Assembly (NCBI GenBank): GCA_913031575.1
Contig: CAJWEV010000007.1
Span: 1-62,016 of the forward strand
Source of the DNA: an uncultured Halieaceae bacterium
Lineage (GTDB): Bacteria; Pseudomonadota; Gammaproteobacteria; Pseudomonadales; Halieaceae
Length of the DNA stretch: 62,016 nt
Direction: 5' to 3'
Below the pieces are notes generated by a model. The model was not told the DNA's origin. It did not search any database and worked only from the letters and a program-made list of their open reading frames with translations. Shown one piece after another: positions 25,575-35,508 of the stretch (its first letter is position 1; each line of letters opens with the position of its first letter). The position numbers and the translations under genes are program-made.

Positions 25575-26189
25575 ATGCATTTGCACATTAAGCTATTGAG
25601 CCTCATTCTTGCTGTCTCGGTAAATTTGAGTTGGGCGGAGGTCACACCCACATTGAACAGCGACGTCATCAAAGCCACGTTTGGCAGCTATGGTGTAGAG
25701 GTCATCAGCCAGAATGAGTCCACACGGGTTGCCAACCTCTACAGCATCAGCGGCGATGCCAAAATTTGTAGAACACTCGCGGTCACCGAATTCCTGTCAC
25801 CCATGGATCCTGCGCTTATGGAAGCGAACCAACTGATCAGAGCCGGCGGTAGCATTGGCGCAACACTCCGGTCGGCCGGTTTTACCATAAATAAGAAGTT
25901 ACTAATTAAGACAGAGACAGCGGCAGGCGATGAATTCGTGACTCTCACTAATGGCTCTGTACCCGCCGGAGCGCCACTTTACACTAGGGTCTACGCGTTA
26001 TCCGCACAGCAAGCTAATCGTCACATACCCTATGCGGTTATCGCAGAGGCTTATCATCCTGAGCACTTTCCGCCCGCTCATGAAGAGTTTTCTGAACAGC
26101 CGTCGCTTCAGCAAGCAGCCAATCGAGCCTTGGCAGTCTTGCGTGCAACGATTGATCAACGGAAGGTCAAGACAAGCCCAGCTGCATAA
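25575..26189 (+). CDS. Exported protein of unknown function
   Basis: A 204-residue protein with a clear signal peptide from the ATG at 25575 (HIKLLSLILAVSVNLSWA, then a mature start at EVTP). An upstream TTG at 25545 would bury the signal, so I rejected it. The mature part is mixed alpha/beta with no cysteine motif apart from a single Cys in KICRTLAVTEF. No recognised family. The last 23 nt overlap the 3' end of the convergent sulfur-transferase-like gene, so the two are antisense to each other at their tails. Confidence 0.75.
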   Translation: MHLHIKLLSLILAVSVNLSWAEVTPTLNSDVIKATFGSYGVEVISQNESTRVANLYSISGDAKICRTLAVTEFLSPMDPALMEANQLIRAGGSIGATLRSAGFTINKKLLIKTETAAGDEFVTLTNGSVPAGAPLYTRVYALSAQQANRHIPYAVIAEAYHPEHFPPAHEEFSEQPSLQQAANRALAVLRATIDQRKVKTSPAA

Positions 26190-26577
26190 CAAAGGTCAGC
26201 GGAAAACCAAATTGCTGCGCTCGCTCCGCGGCAGCCAGTCTATCGTCACCTGCAAGAGTTGCTACCCAGAGATTGCTTGATCGTGCGCCCGAGCGGCAAT
26301 AAGCCAGCACCTTTTCATCTCCGTTCATCGCCTCATCCATTGCGTCGAGATCATCGCCCGGAAATGATAGGGCATCGACTGGATAACCGACAAACTGAAC
26401 ACCTGCAAGATCACAGGCCGCCGCCACCGCAGCCATAGAGGGTTGGTTGGGCTCTTCATTATCAGGTCGATTACAAATGATGACCCTATAGCCATGCTGA
26501 GCGAGTGCCCTCACGTCTTCAGGCTGAATCTGTCCTGCGACAGAAAAGGTATGGGTAAGTTCTACGATGGGTGTCAT
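26167..26577 (-). CDS. TIGR01244/DUF442 phosphatase- or rhodanese-like protein
   Basis: A 136-residue cytosolic protein of the beta-lactamase-hydrolase-like (BLH/DUF442) family, with a tyrosine-phosphatase/rhodanese-like fold. The active-site loop AYCRSGARSS contains C94 and R99. The N-terminus FSVAGQIQPEDVRALAQHGYRVIICNRPDNE is diagnostic. Members act on sulfide or persulfide compounds, or as phosphatases; the precise reaction cannot be chosen. The 3' end overlaps that of the exported unknown protein at 25575-26189 by 23 nt. Confidence 0.88.
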   Translation of the reverse strand: MTPIVELTHTFSVAGQIQPEDVRALAQHGYRVIICNRPDNEEPNQPSMAAVAAACDLAGVQFVGYPVDALSFPGDDLDAMDEAMNGDEKVLAYCRSGARSSNLWVATLAGDDRLAAAERAQQFGFPLTFVMQLGLS

Positions 26578-26622
26578 TTGCGAATCCTCCGACCAGCGAT
26601 CAGTTAAATGTCAGGTCACTAC

Positions 26623-27729
26623 CTAGTAAATTAAGTCAAACGTAGTGCTCAAAACAGAAATAATATCGTCTCTGGGACTGTCGGATATAGCGAGCGGGAC
26701 GCCGGTAATCATCTCGGCCAAATCGACATAGGTTTTTGATACATCGAGCATCATCTGTTCAGGTAATACAGTGTCCTTGGCAAAGCGATATCGCTCATCT
26801 ATCCGATCCTTATTAATCAGCAGATCTGGGTCGGGAGCAAAATTAAGCAATGCTTGGCGGAACGCCTCTTTGCTATTTTCTGAGATTCGCCCGCTTTTAT
26901 AAGCGGACGCATCCCAAATGCGAGACGAGTCGGGCGTGCCCACCTCATCCATATAAATCAATTCGTTGATACCATCGCGGTTTTCGGCGTAACCAAACTC
27001 AAATTTCGTATCGACAAAAATCTGATCATGCGACAAGAGTGCACTGGAGATCTGCGTGAACCCCGCCGTTAACATAGCCGCATAGTGGTCGACATCCGAC
27101 GGTTTATTGAATTTGAATACTTCCCAGTGCGCCTGCAGAGTTTCCTGACTCACGTTCACATCGTCCACGGCTGGGACACCTGGAATACCCTTGATGACGC
27201 CCTTGGTAGAAGGGGTAATCAGCAACTGGTCAAGTCGCTGATCCCGCGCTAGACCGTCGGGTAACTCGATGCCGCAAAAGCGCCGCTCGCCCTGCTCGTA
27301 GGCGCGCCACATCGAGCCAGTGATGTATTGGCGTGCGATCGCTTCAATCAAAATGGGCTTTGCACGCTGAACAATCCATACCAGCGGGTGTGGTGTCTCT
27401 AGAATATGGCTACGTGCCAAGTCGTTTTGTTTGAACGAATCAAACCAGTGACCGGAAATGGCATTTAGAGCGGCGCCCTTGCCTGGAACCCCATCCAAAC
27501 CATCCTCGGCGCGCCATACGCATTCGAACGCAGATAGGCGGTCACTGATAATCATTACCGCCAATTCAGCAGTCTCTGGAACGTCATAATTTCGGGCGCT
27601 AATTAAGCGCTCACTGTCCGCTGTACTGAGCCAATAAACAGAGCGCACTTTCCCTGAGTGCACTGGCTGATCAGTGCGAATGGGAAGGTCGTCATTTTTT
27701 GCGAGAACGCGCACGAGCCCACCAGTCAT
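26623..27729 (-). CDS. purC: SAICAR synthetase, long form
   Basis: Phosphoribosylaminoimidazole-succinocarboxamide synthase, which joins aspartate to CAIR with ATP in purine synthesis. At about 368 residues it is the long, yeast-Ade1-like form, not the 237-residue Escherichia coli form. Signatures include [10 protein letters not shown] near the N-terminus (ATP lid), [14 protein letters not shown], and [11 protein letters not shown] with the substrate-binding [12 protein letters not shown] start at the ATG at 27729; a TTG 15 nt upstream and a GTG 15 nt downstream are also possible, and none has a strong ribosome site. Confidence 0.93.
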   Translation of the reverse strand: MTGGLVRVLAKNDDLPIRTDQPVHSGKVRSVYWLSTADSERLISARNYDVPETAELAVMIISDRLSAFECVWRAEDGLDGVPGKGAALNAISGHWFDSFKQNDLARSHILETPHPLVWIVQRAKPILIEAIARQYITGSMWRAYEQGERRFCGIELPDGLARDQRLDQLLITPSTKGVIKGIPGVPAVDDVNVSQETLQAHWEVFKFNKPSDVDHYAAMLTAGFTQISSALLSHDQIFVDTKFEFGYAENRDGINELIYMDEVGTPDSSRIWDASAYKSGRISENSKEAFRQALLNFAPDPDLLINKDRIDERYRFAKDTVLPEQMMLDVSKTYVDLAEMITGVPLAISDSPRDDIISVLSTTFDLIY

Positions 27730-27835
27730 TTGGATGTGAAACAATTTTCAATTGTCTGACAGACGGATTACTTTGACCAGACTGCGAGGGACTGTATCCT
27801 TCTCATCTCTTTTACTCAATTAAGGCAAACGTGAC

Positions 27836-29896
27836 ATGGCATCTGCAGCCCAGAAACTAGCTTTGATCGCTCTGGCAACCTCCTTTCTGACGAACGCTCC
27901 CCTCGCTTTTTCGGATTCGTCAGAAGCAACCGAGGATGTGATAATGGAGACCGTCATCGTCACGGCGACCCGACAAGCCGTTGATGGTTTCGACCTGGGG
28001 CAGGCTTGGGCAAACCTCGACGCATCGGATGTTGAGCGGATCGATCTGCAACACAGCAATCAGCTATTCAACCGCGTATCGGGCGCGTGGATAAGTCGCG
28101 GTAACGGCCAGGAATCACTTATTTCGCTTCGCTCTCCCGTGCTAACTGGTGCTGGCGCTTGTGGTGCCTTTTTCACAGGTGAAGACGGCATTAACCTCCG
28201 TGCACCTGGGTTCTGTAATGTGAATCAACTTTTTGATGCCAACCTCCTTCAGGCCGGCGGTATCGAAGTCATGAAGGGACCAGCCAACGCCGTATTTGGG
28301 TCAAACGCCATGCACGGGGTAATAAACGTTATCACCAAAAGCGCGGAGCAAACTACGCCCTCGATAGGCATTCAAGCCGGAAGTCGTGATTTCATCCGAA
28401 CACGGGTGTCACTGACGAACGGTGGTGTGGCTCTGAATGCCAATGCAACCAGCTACGGCGGCTATCAGGACGCCTCGGGATACGATCAGCAGAAATCGAC
28501 GTTGCGTTTTGACGGAACAAGCGGTGAGTGGGATCTGACGACGGTGCTATCCATCTCAAATTTGAATCAAGAAACCGCTGGATATATTCAAGATGGCAAG
28601 GGTGCCTACAAGCGTGATGCAGCGCGGCGTGTAAACCGTAACCCCGAGGCCTATCGTGATGCGCGTTCCACGCGCGTGTACATGAGGGCGCAGCGAGAGG
28701 TAAATGGGCGGCTGCTTACCGTGACCCCCTATTTACGCTCGAACCAAATGGAGTTTTTACAGCACTACCTGCCCTGGAAATCTCGCGAAATGAACGAGCA
28801 TGACAGCCTTGGTCTCCAGGGAAGCCTCAGTGCAGACACCGACTGGGGTAGCTACATTGTCGGTGCGGATATCGATTTGACAGACGGTGCTCTTAAGGAG
28901 GATCAAGCCGAGGCGTTTAGTCCGAATCAACCCGCGGGTATCCACTACGACTACAGGGTCAATGCAAGAAATCTAGCGCTGTTTGGCCAGTTCGAGACGG
29001 CAATCACGGATACTTTCGCCGTACAAGGCGGTCTGCGTGCTGAAAGCACTGCGTATGACTACACAACCCGCGCGGCCGCTGGTTCAGTCTGCGCAGCGAC
29101 CGCGAGCAACTGCCGCTTCTATCGCCCGGCGAGCCGCTCAGACGACTTTTCCAATATGTCGGGGAATGTTTCATTGGTGTGGGCGCAAGATCAGCATCGT
29201 TACTACGTAAGAACAGCGCTGGGCTTCCGTGCACCGCAGGCCGCTGAGTTGTACCGCCTGCAAGCGGGTCAAACCGTTGCTGACATCGATGCTGAGGAAG
29301 CAACATCTATCGATATAGGCTGGCGTTTTCAAAACGAGTCTTTTTCAAGCGATATCTCACTCTATTTGATAGCCAAGGATGACGTCATTTTCCTAGATCG
29401 CGATCGACAGAGTGTCAGCGGTGCCAGTACCGAACATCGCGGCATCGACATAGACCTATCATGGGCAATCACTGACAGCCTGACGGCGACGATGAATGCT
29501 ACTTTAGGTGATCACACCTATGACAGCGAAATCACACTTTTGGGCTCAAGAGATTCCATTAGAGGTAATGACATTGATACCTCACCCGCTCACTTCGGCA
29601 GTGTTCAGCTGCGCAAAGACCTTACGATTAACGAGCGTCCCGCCTCACTAGAGTTCGAGGCCGTCTGGGTCGATAAGTACTTTATCGATCCCAACAATCA
29701 GCACGAGTACCCGGGACATGAATTGTTCAACCTGCGCGGTAACCTGTTCGTCTCTGAGCAATTAAAAGCCACTTTGACGTTCACAAATCTTTTGGATGAA
29801 GGGTACGCTGAGCGAGCTGATTATGGCTTTGGTAACTACCGTTATTTTGTAGGTGAGCCACGGAGTGCCTTGTTCGGTCTCTATTACGCGCTTTAG
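27836..29896 (+). CDS. TonB-dependent outer-membrane receptor
   Basis: A 686-residue receptor. A signal peptide (KLALIALATSFLTNAPLAFS) ends near residue 26. A TonB-box-like METVIVTATRQ lies near residue 40. The plug domain includes GGIEVMKGPANAVFGSNAMHGVINVITK. The beta-barrel runs to a terminal aromatic-rich strand ending FGLYYAL, as needed for BAM recognition. Two cysteines in GACGAFF and GFCNVNQ of the plug, and two in the barrel loop VCAATASNCRF, may form disulfides. It imports an iron chelate, a cobalamin or another large ligand across the outer membrane; no iron-box or partner transporter reveals which. Confidence 0.95.
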   Translation: MASAAQKLALIALATSFLTNAPLAFSDSSEATEDVIMETVIVTATRQAVDGFDLGQAWANLDASDVERIDLQHSNQLFNRVSGAWISRGNGQESLISLRSPVLTGAGACGAFFTGEDGINLRAPGFCNVNQLFDANLLQAGGIEVMKGPANAVFGSNAMHGVINVITKSAEQTTPSIGIQAGSRDFIRTRVSLTNGGVALNANATSYGGYQDASGYDQQKSTLRFDGTSGEWDLTTVLSISNLNQETAGYIQDGKGAYKRDAARRVNRNPEAYRDARSTRVYMRAQREVNGRLLTVTPYLRSNQMEFLQHYLPWKSREMNEHDSLGLQGSLSADTDWGSYIVGADIDLTDGALKEDQAEAFSPNQPAGIHYDYRVNARNLALFGQFETAITDTFAVQGGLRAESTAYDYTTRAAAGSVCAATASNCRFYRPASRSDDFSNMSGNVSLVWAQDQHRYYVRTALGFRAPQAAELYRLQAGQTVADIDAEEATSIDIGWRFQNESFSSDISLYLIAKDDVIFLDRDRQSVSGASTEHRGIDIDLSWAITDSLTATMNATLGDHTYDSEITLLGSRDSIRGNDIDTSPAHFGSVQLRKDLTINERPASLEFEAVWVDKYFIDPNNQHEYPGHELFNLRGNLFVSEQLKATLTFTNLLDEGYAERADYGFGNYRYFVGEPRSALFGLYYAL

Positions 29897-30095
29897 GAAC
29901 TGGAGCCTCGACGAAACTCAACATGAATTTATGCGGTACAGTCTCTGTCGCAGGACTTTTGAAAAGCCGTCGCCAGAGGAGCTACGATCGGCTTTCAAGG
30001 GCGCAATGGAGAACTGGAGTGAGTCGAGGTCCGTCGTCGCTTGTATTTAGATTGAATAAGCACCCTGACGATCTAAGCGTCATTTGCAAACAGTC

Positions 30096-31103
30096 TTAGG
30101 CAAATGGCCTCAACCCAACGGCTCTTCGCACTTTATCGAGTAGAGCCATGCTCTCGGAGCGAACGCGCTCCGCTCCCTCCTGAAGGATGGTTTCTACCTC
30201 GCCGGGGTTCGCCATAAGCCGATCGTATTCATCGCGCGCGGGCGCAATCTCGTCATTTATTCGTTCGAATAGACGTTTTTTTGCCTCACCCCAAGCAAGA
30301 CCCGACTCAAAAGCAACTCGCATCTCCTGACGCTCAGCCTCATCCGCAAAGGCACACCAGATTTGATACACCGCAGACGTATCAGGGTCTTTGGGTTCAC
30401 CAGGCTCCAGTAAGTTCGTCTTGATTTTATTGATCGCCTTCTGCAACTGCTTCGGTGTGCCGAACAAGGTAATGGTGTTGCCGTAGCTCTTGCTCATCTT
30501 ACGTCCATCAAGCCCTTGCAGCACCGCCACATCGTCATCAACAACGGCTTTCGGGAGTACAAACGTCTCGCCGTAGTGGTGATTGAAGCGCGCTGCGATG
30601 TCTCTGGCCATTTCAACATGCTGAATCTGATCACGCCCGACCGGTACGTCGTGCGCGTTAAAAATAAGAATATCGGCGGCCATCAGAATGGGATACGAAA
30701 ACAGACCCATCGTTATTGCATAGTCGGGATCTTCTCCTGCCTCTTCATTTGCCTGTACCGCCGCTTTGTAGGCGTGGGCGCGATTCATCAAGCCTTTGGC
30801 CGCATTACACGTCAGAATCCAGGAAAGCTCTGTTATCTCAGGTATGTCGGATTGGCGATAAAAATGTGTCCGACTGGGGTCGAGACCCAGGGCAAGCCAG
30901 GTAGAGGCAATCTCGCGGCTCGACTGTGCCACGAGAGTAGGATCTTGAGATTTGATTAAAGCGTGGTAGTCAGCGAGGAACAGGTAAGCATCGACGTCAT
31001 CCTGCTTTGATGACTCAATGGCGGGTCGAATTGCACCCACATAATTACCCAGATGCGGCGTTCCCGTTGTTGTTATACCTGTGAGGACACGATGACGTGC
31101 CAT
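30096..31103 (-). CDS. trpS: Tryptophanyl-tRNA synthetase
   Basis: A 335-residue class I aminoacyl-tRNA synthetase charging tRNA-Trp. The HIGH-like motif is TTGTPHLGN near residue 10 and the KMSKS motif is [10 protein letters not shown] in the C-terminal half. I set the start at the ATG at 31103, since AGGGGG precedes it at proper spacing and the protein then begins ARHRVLTGI as usual; a further upstream start would add 7 residues. It follows apeB on the same strand after 17 nt. Confidence 0.97.
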   Translation of the reverse strand: MARHRVLTGITTTGTPHLGNYVGAIRPAIESSKQDDVDAYLFLADYHALIKSQDPTLVAQSSREIASTWLALGLDPSRTHFYRQSDIPEITELSWILTCNAAKGLMNRAHAYKAAVQANEEAGEDPDYAITMGLFSYPILMAADILIFNAHDVPVGRDQIQHVEMARDIAARFNHHYGETFVLPKAVVDDDVAVLQGLDGRKMSKSYGNTITLFGTPKQLQKAINKIKTNLLEPGEPKDPDTSAVYQIWCAFADEAERQEMRVAFESGLAWGEAKKRLFERINDEIAPARDEYDRLMANPGEVETILQEGAERVRSESMALLDKVRRAVGLRPFA

Positions 31104-31120
31104 AACGCTTTCCCCCTGAA

Positions 31121-32410
31121 TCAAGCCACGCGATTGTAAAAGGCGGACAGCAGATTCACCAGCTTTGCTGGGTCGTCGGCGGCTGCAAGCTCACGAATAG
31201 AGTGCATGCCGAGTGTAGGGACGCCGATATCGGTCGTAGGAATGCCCGTTTCGGTCGCCGTAATGGGACCAATGGTGCTTCCGCAACCCATATCCGCTCG
31301 CACGACGAAGGACTGAACGGAAATACCCGCTCGCTCCGCCATCAACCTCACTCGAGCCGCACCCTCACCCGACGTTGCATAACGCTGATTGCGGTTGATC
31401 TTGATAACCGGGCCGCTGCCGAGCAATGGCGCATGAAGCTCATCGTGTTTTGTGGGGTAATTGGGATGAATCGCGTGTGCATTGTCGACAGACAGCATCC
31501 AACTCGCCTGGCGAAGTGCGCGATCGTCAACGGGATCTGGAGCAATGGCTCGCAACACATCGTTCAGCATAGGGCCCTGTGCACCAACCGCTGAAGCACT
31601 CCCGACTTCTTCATGATCATTCGCCACAAATAGGTTCCACTCACCACTGTCGGCACTATTAACAATGGCCTGCAAACCACCAAAGCAGCTCAACAAATTA
31701 TCGAGGCGCGCGGATGCGATGAAGTCCTTGTCTAGACCAACAAATCCGGGTGCCTGCGTGTCGTAAAGCGACAGCTCCCAGTCGAGAATCTTCTTGATGT
31801 CGAGGTCAGGGTATTCTGCGGCAATCTGCGCAGTCAGCATGGCATGAATATCAAAGTCGCCATCACCTGAGCTCAGCGATACCAGCGGCAACATATCGGT
31901 CTGCGGATTGACTGTACGGCCTTTGTTGGCCTCTCGGTCCAGATGGATCGCCAGCGATGGGATGACCGCAATAGGTGCCTTGAAATCGATCAGTCGAGAG
32001 ACCAGCTCTCCCGTGCCTGTCTCGAAAGACACTTTGCCCGCCATCGAGAGATCACGGTCGAACCAGGGGTTCAGCAATGCACCTCCGTAAACATCGACGG
32101 CCAGGAGGTTGCAGCCAAAGCGATTCACGGACGGATTCGGGCGAACCGATAGATTGGGACTGTCAGTATGCGCACCCACGAGCCGCAGTCCCTGGGATAG
32201 ATCTTTGCCTGCTGTGAACGCAATCAAACTGGAATCATTACGAACCGTGAAGTACTTGCCGCCCGCCACGATCGGCTCTCGACTCGCATCACTCCACGGG
32301 GCGAAACCCGCGTCGAGCAGTCGCTCTGCCATCACGCCCACCGCATGGAAAGGCGTGGTCGCATCCGTCAAGAAACTCAATAAATCAGTATTTACACTGT
32401 CTTTTGTCAT
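31121..32410 (-). CDS. apeB: M18-family aminopeptidase
   Basis: A 429-residue cytosolic zinc aminopeptidase of the aspartyl-aminopeptidase (M18) type, which removes N-terminal residues from peptides. Visible signatures are [13 protein letters not shown] (metal His and Asp near residue 79), [16 protein letters not shown] with the catalytic Glu pair, and [12 protein letters not shown] at the C-terminus (metal His). Full length. The ATG overlaps the uppP stop by 4 nt, so it is coupled to uppP. Confidence 0.94.
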   Translation of the reverse strand: MTKDSVNTDLLSFLTDATTPFHAVGVMAERLLDAGFAPWSDASREPIVAGGKYFTVRNDSSLIAFTAGKDLSQGLRLVGAHTDSPNLSVRPNPSVNRFGCNLLAVDVYGGALLNPWFDRDLSMAGKVSFETGTGELVSRLIDFKAPIAVIPSLAIHLDREANKGRTVNPQTDMLPLVSLSSGDGDFDIHAMLTAQIAAEYPDLDIKKILDWELSLYDTQAPGFVGLDKDFIASARLDNLLSCFGGLQAIVNSADSGEWNLFVANDHEEVGSASAVGAQGPMLNDVLRAIAPDPVDDRALRQASWMLSVDNAHAIHPNYPTKHDELHAPLLGSGPVIKINRNQRYATSGEGAARVRLMAERAGISVQSFVVRADMGCGSTIGPITATETGIPTTDIGVPTLGMHSIRELAAADDPAKLVNLLSAFYNRVA

Positions 32411-33210
32411 ACAAACACCAGGATAGAAAACAGGATCAAAGCCAGTAGCACACGGTATATCACAAACGGCATCATCCCGACGCGTGTAACCAGTCCAACG
32501 AAGAACGCTATGGTCGCATAGGCACTGACAGTAGCTACCAGCATGGCAATCAACGTTAAGGTCAAATTGGCCGAGCTGAAGAAAAGCTCAAACTCTTTGA
32601 CCAACATCAGCAGAAGCGCACCCGCAATAACGGGAATCGACATCAAAAACGAAAACCGTGCCGCTGTCGCGAGGTTGTAGCCTAAAAACAAGGACGCTGT
32701 AATCGTCACGCCAGAGCGTGACGTGCCAGGTATGAGCGCAAGCGCCTGCGCCAGACCAATGACCAGCGCATGATCGAGCCGGCTGATCGGCTGCTCATCC
32801 GCTCTTGCGGCACGATACGAGTAGGAAACGCCCAAAAGCACACCGAACAGTAAGGTGGTGGTCGCTATGACACCGATTCCTCTCAAGTACTGATCGATGA
32901 CATCCGAGAAAGCGATGCCGATGAGCACCGCAGGCAGCGTAGCAATCAGCAGTGCAGCGACTTCTCGACGCCGCGAGCTAACGTTATCCCCAGAGCCTAA
33001 AACACCCATCAGTAGTGAAGTTAAGCTCTCACGGTAATAGACCATGACCGCCACTAACGTGCCGGCGTGGACCGCCACATCAAATGCCAACCCTTGATCA
33101 GGCCAGCCCAAAAGCTGTGAAGGTAAAATAAGGTGCGCTGAGCTCGAGACCGGCAGAAACTCGGTTAGCCCCTGGATCAAAGCAAGAAAGAGTGCCTGAA
33201 GACCATCCAT
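32407..33210 (-). CDS. uppP: Undecaprenyl-diphosphatase (BacA/UppP)
   Basis: A 267-residue inner-membrane enzyme that recycles undecaprenyl diphosphate to the monophosphate carrier used for peptidoglycan and surface polysaccharides. The N-terminal QGLTEFLPVSSSAHLIL has the catalytic Glu-rich and Ser motif, and the second consensus is IPGTSRSGVTITASLFLGY. About eight hydrophobic segments. Its ATG shares one base with the tsaB stop, and its stop overlaps apeB by 4 nt, so tsaB-uppP-apeB are one coupled unit. Confidence 0.97.
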   Translation of the reverse strand: MDGLQALFLALIQGLTEFLPVSSSAHLILPSQLLGWPDQGLAFDVAVHAGTLVAVMVYYRESLTSLLMGVLGSGDNVSSRRREVAALLIATLPAVLIGIAFSDVIDQYLRGIGVIATTTLLFGVLLGVSYSYRAARADEQPISRLDHALVIGLAQALALIPGTSRSGVTITASLFLGYNLATAARFSFLMSIPVIAGALLLMLVKEFELFFSSANLTLTLIAMLVATVSAYATIAFFVGLVTRVGMMPFVIYRVLLALILFSILVFV

Positions 33211-33938
33211 CAGTGGCGTTTCCCCTGCTCAGACAACTTCTTCCAGCCAATGTCTTGCTGCACGTAACGTGGCTCCAGTAGATGGGCTTGAGTTAAGAAT
33301 GAGTCATCGGGCACATCAAGGACATGAAGTGCGGCTAGCGATGGCCTTGGGCGTGCCTCCGGATCCACGCGAGCAAAAGCCCTATCGCTGTAGTCCGCGG
33401 TAATGAGCTCCGCGGCGTCGCCAGCAACAACCACGCTGGTGGCTTCCATTGCATCAACAGCCTCACCGGATGGCCCGGTCAGGTCCGCCACCTTTGATAC
33501 CGCCGGCTCCGTCAGTGGACGAAGCGTGGTCCCATCCGATGAAAACCAGGCCCAATAAACCTGTCCAATCTGTGCATCAATGGCACTGAGGACAAGATCG
33601 CCTGCACTGTGCGCGGTCGCTCTCGCTTGCGCCTCTAGCGAACAAAAGGGGTAAATGGGAAGGTCGAGCGACCAGCCCAGTCCTTGAGCAACACCAACAG
33701 CAACGCGTATTCCCGTAAACGAGCCTGGACCCACACCGCAGGCAATAACCGACACCGCATCTGACAGCGACTGCCCTTCTAACAATTCATCGATCATCGC
33801 AAGAATATGTTGGTTGTGCGCGCGAGGTAGATCGCGTTGGATCTCCTTGATATCGGCATCGTTAACAAGCGCGACAGAACACAAATTGGTTGCCGTATCG
33901 ATAGCTAAGACTGAAGTGTGATGAGATGTCGAACCCAT
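33210..33938 (-). CDS. tsaB: tRNA threonylcarbamoyladenosine biosynthesis protein TsaB
   Basis: A 242-residue protein of the ASKHA fold. It scaffolds TsaD and TsaE for making the t6A37 modification of ANN-decoding tRNAs. The N-terminus VLAIDTATNLCSVALV and the ACGVGPGSFTGIRVAVGVAQGLG motif are diagnostic. I use the ATG at 33938 and not the TTG three codons upstream. First gene of the coupled tsaB-uppP-apeB-trpS set. Confidence 0.95.
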   Translation of the reverse strand: MGSTSHHTSVLAIDTATNLCSVALVNDADIKEIQRDLPRAHNQHILAMIDELLEGQSLSDAVSVIACGVGPGSFTGIRVAVGVAQGLGWSLDLPIYPFCSLEAQARATAHSAGDLVLSAIDAQIGQVYWAWFSSDGTTLRPLTEPAVSKVADLTGPSGEAVDAMEATSVVVAGDAAELITADYSDRAFARVDPEARPRPSLAALHVLDVPDDSFLTQAHLLEPRYVQQDIGWKKLSEQGKRH

Positions 33939-34008
33939 GGCGCGCAATCATCGCACACTGAGCGTCACTGCGCAGTGCATAGGACATCGCAAATGCGACA
34001 AAGACCGC

Positions 34009-34443
34009 TTATGCGCCGGTGATGTGAAGTGCGATAAACAAGAGATGCGCAATGACCACGCCTGTGGTCAATCGAACCCGCATTCGTCGGTACCAAACCT
34101 CCAATTGAGAGATCCTTACCTCGTACCAGAGCAGCGCAATATAACCGAGCATCAGAAACACCGACGCCATCATGGCTTGGGCGGTGAGAATGGACGCGAC
34201 ACCGAATAGAACCAAGCCATTGCTTACCACAAGTGTGCTCACCGAGGACGCACTCTCTACGCGCTGTTCCTGCCCCCACAGAGCGCCTGCCAGGAAGGCA
34301 AAAATAGCCAATGAGTAGATAACGAAGCCCTGAATCGAGAGCGATCTTGGCCAATCCTCCATGACGCTAAAGCCAATGCAAAAGCCAAAAAAGGGCAGCA
34401 ACCCCGAATAGCCAAGTAGTTGCGTCATTATTCGACTGGACAT
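34009..34443 (-). CDS. DUF3429 inner-membrane protein
   Basis: A 144-residue protein with four to five hydrophobic segments. It begins LLGYSGLLPFFGFCIGF and contains FLAGALWG, both typical of DUF3429 proteins, which have no known function. Its 5' end overlaps the DUF3833 lipoprotein gene by 16 nt on the same strand, so the two are probably expressed together. The gap to tsaB downstream is about 70 nt. Confidence 0.82.
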   Translation of the reverse strand: MSSRIMTQLLGYSGLLPFFGFCIGFSVMEDWPRSLSIQGFVIYSLAIFAFLAGALWGQEQRVESASSVSTLVVSNGLVLFGVASILTAQAMMASVFLMLGYIALLWYEVRISQLEVWYRRMRVRLTTGVVIAHLLFIALHITGA

Positions 34444-34979
34444 ACAACCGATTCCTGAGGATGACGAATGATGGTCAGTAAGATACCGCCAACACGCAGT
34501 CCGAACTTCTTCAACGTTGATTCGTTGATCAATACATTCTCACTCACGAGATACATACGGTCATCTACCGCGACGTCAATGCTTCCATCCGACAATTGGA
34601 TGGTTAATACATAATCGAGGAACATCGTGTTCCCGGATACAGACGCCTGTCCTGCACCGTTAACATCGCCCGCCGTGGCCTCATAACGGCCCTCTTCTGT
34701 CTGACTCAGTGTCCAAATGCGCGTTTGTTTTTCACCATCATCAAAAACGAAACGCTCATCCAACGTCCCAACGCCGTTTTGCCAGCAAGCGGTGATATCG
34801 GCAACAAATGATCGACTGGCGTAACCCTTATAGTCTTTGACGACACCATGGGCCGTTAGCGCACCGGCAAAGAATTGCTCCGGTGAAAATGCAGGCTGGC
34901 GATCACGATAATCATCGACTGAAACGCTGGAACAGGCAGTCAGTCCGAGGGTAAAGAGGACAGCAATGAGGTGTCGCAT
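34428..34979 (-). CDS. DUF3833 lipoprotein
   Basis: A 183-residue lipoprotein with signal HLIAVLFTLGLTAC and a lipobox LTAC (Cys16), so it is anchored in the outer or inner membrane facing the periplasm. The mature part (PEQFFAGALTAHGVVKDYKG and later beta-rich repeats) fits DUF3833, of unknown function. I chose the ATG at 34979 because AGGAG lies 7 nt before it and the signal peptide then starts at residue 1. A strong intrinsic terminator ends only 23 nt upstream of this ATG, so its promoter is either squeezed between them or expression depends on read-through. Confidence 0.85.
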   Translation of the reverse strand: MRHLIAVLFTLGLTACSSVSVDDYRDRQPAFSPEQFFAGALTAHGVVKDYKGYASRSFVADITACWQNGVGTLDERFVFDDGEKQTRIWTLSQTEEGRYEATAGDVNGAGQASVSGNTMFLDYVLTIQLSDGSIDVAVDDRMYLVSENVLINESTLKKFGLRVGGILLTIIRHPQESVVCPVE

Positions 34980-35508
34980 AAGGGCGCTCCTGACAGCAGG
35001 CAAAAAAAACCCCGGTCGAAACGACCGGGGAATCATAAAACCATCTGGGGGAAGATGGCTTGGAAACCAATCAGGTTGCGATTGTTACGAACCCTCAGAA
35101 AAGGTGGATCACCAATTTGCATCTTAACGAGTGAAAAGCTGAACAAAAAAAGGTCGGCTTAGACGGTTCGCTAGTTATCCGCCTCGTTATTTGTCTGAGC
35201 CATATGAGCCAAACTCGTCATGTGCAAAAAAAAATTTATATAACAAAAAAATTTAAAACTCGATTCAGTAGGAACAAACCAAAAAGAAACCACAAAAACG
35301 CATGAAATAGGTTAAGTAAACCTCTGAAAAACGTTGGGTTTCTGATGCATGAATGGACCGCGAAACAGAGTGTAACTAAGTCTATTGTTCCACTAAAAAA
35401 TACGTACATTTGACGCGCCTACTTCATGTCACAGATTTGAAATATTTAATTCAATAAAGCGACATTCAACGTTCATACCCTCGGCAAAACTTCTAGAGGC
35501 GCGTAATC
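34980..35508. other. 529-nt region between the DUF3833 lipoprotein and the porin
   Basis: Very AT-rich in its middle. On the minus strand it carries an AT-rich TATAAA-like hexamer near 35234-35243, a tiny frame of 28 residues (start about 35121, first residues MQIGDPPFLRV), a CCATCT/AGATGG hairpin at 35041-35058 and the terminator at 35002-35030. On the plus strand the right part holds the porin leader with a GAGGCGCG ribosome site. No convincing protein gene is present. A minus-strand leader or small RNA of about 230 nt is possible. Confidence 0.45.
35002..35030 (-). terminator. Strong intrinsic terminator upstream of the DUF3833 gene
   Basis: On the minus strand a perfect 9-bp GC-rich stem (CCCCGGTCG/CGACCGGGG) closes a 3-nt loop and is followed directly by eight T residues. 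There is no U-run in the plus direction, so it acts on minus-strand transcripts. It terminates a transcript that has no recognisable gene in front of it, just before the lipoprotein ribosome site. Confidence 0.88.

Noticed and set aside
29897-30095. Short plus-strand frames after the TonB receptor
   Set aside because: Two overlapping frames of under 60 codons in different phases, neither with a ribosome site or recognisable sequence.
30074-30115. Inverted repeat CATTTGC/GCAAATG at the trpS stop
   Set aside because: No U-run follows on either strand and the loop is long, so it is not a convincing terminator.
30516-30959. Plus-strand frame of 147 codons opposite trpS
   Set aside because: Trivial antisense frame; trpS has both synthetase motifs.
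34971-35162. Plus-strand 63-codon frame across the 35.0 kb terminator
   Set aside because: It is translated through the inverted repeat and A-run, is highly basic, and has no ribosome site.
35405-35450. Possible Pho box upstream of the porin
   Set aside because: TTGACG and ATGTCACAGATTTG resemble parts of the repeat, but the 11-nt periodicity of a true Pho box is missing.
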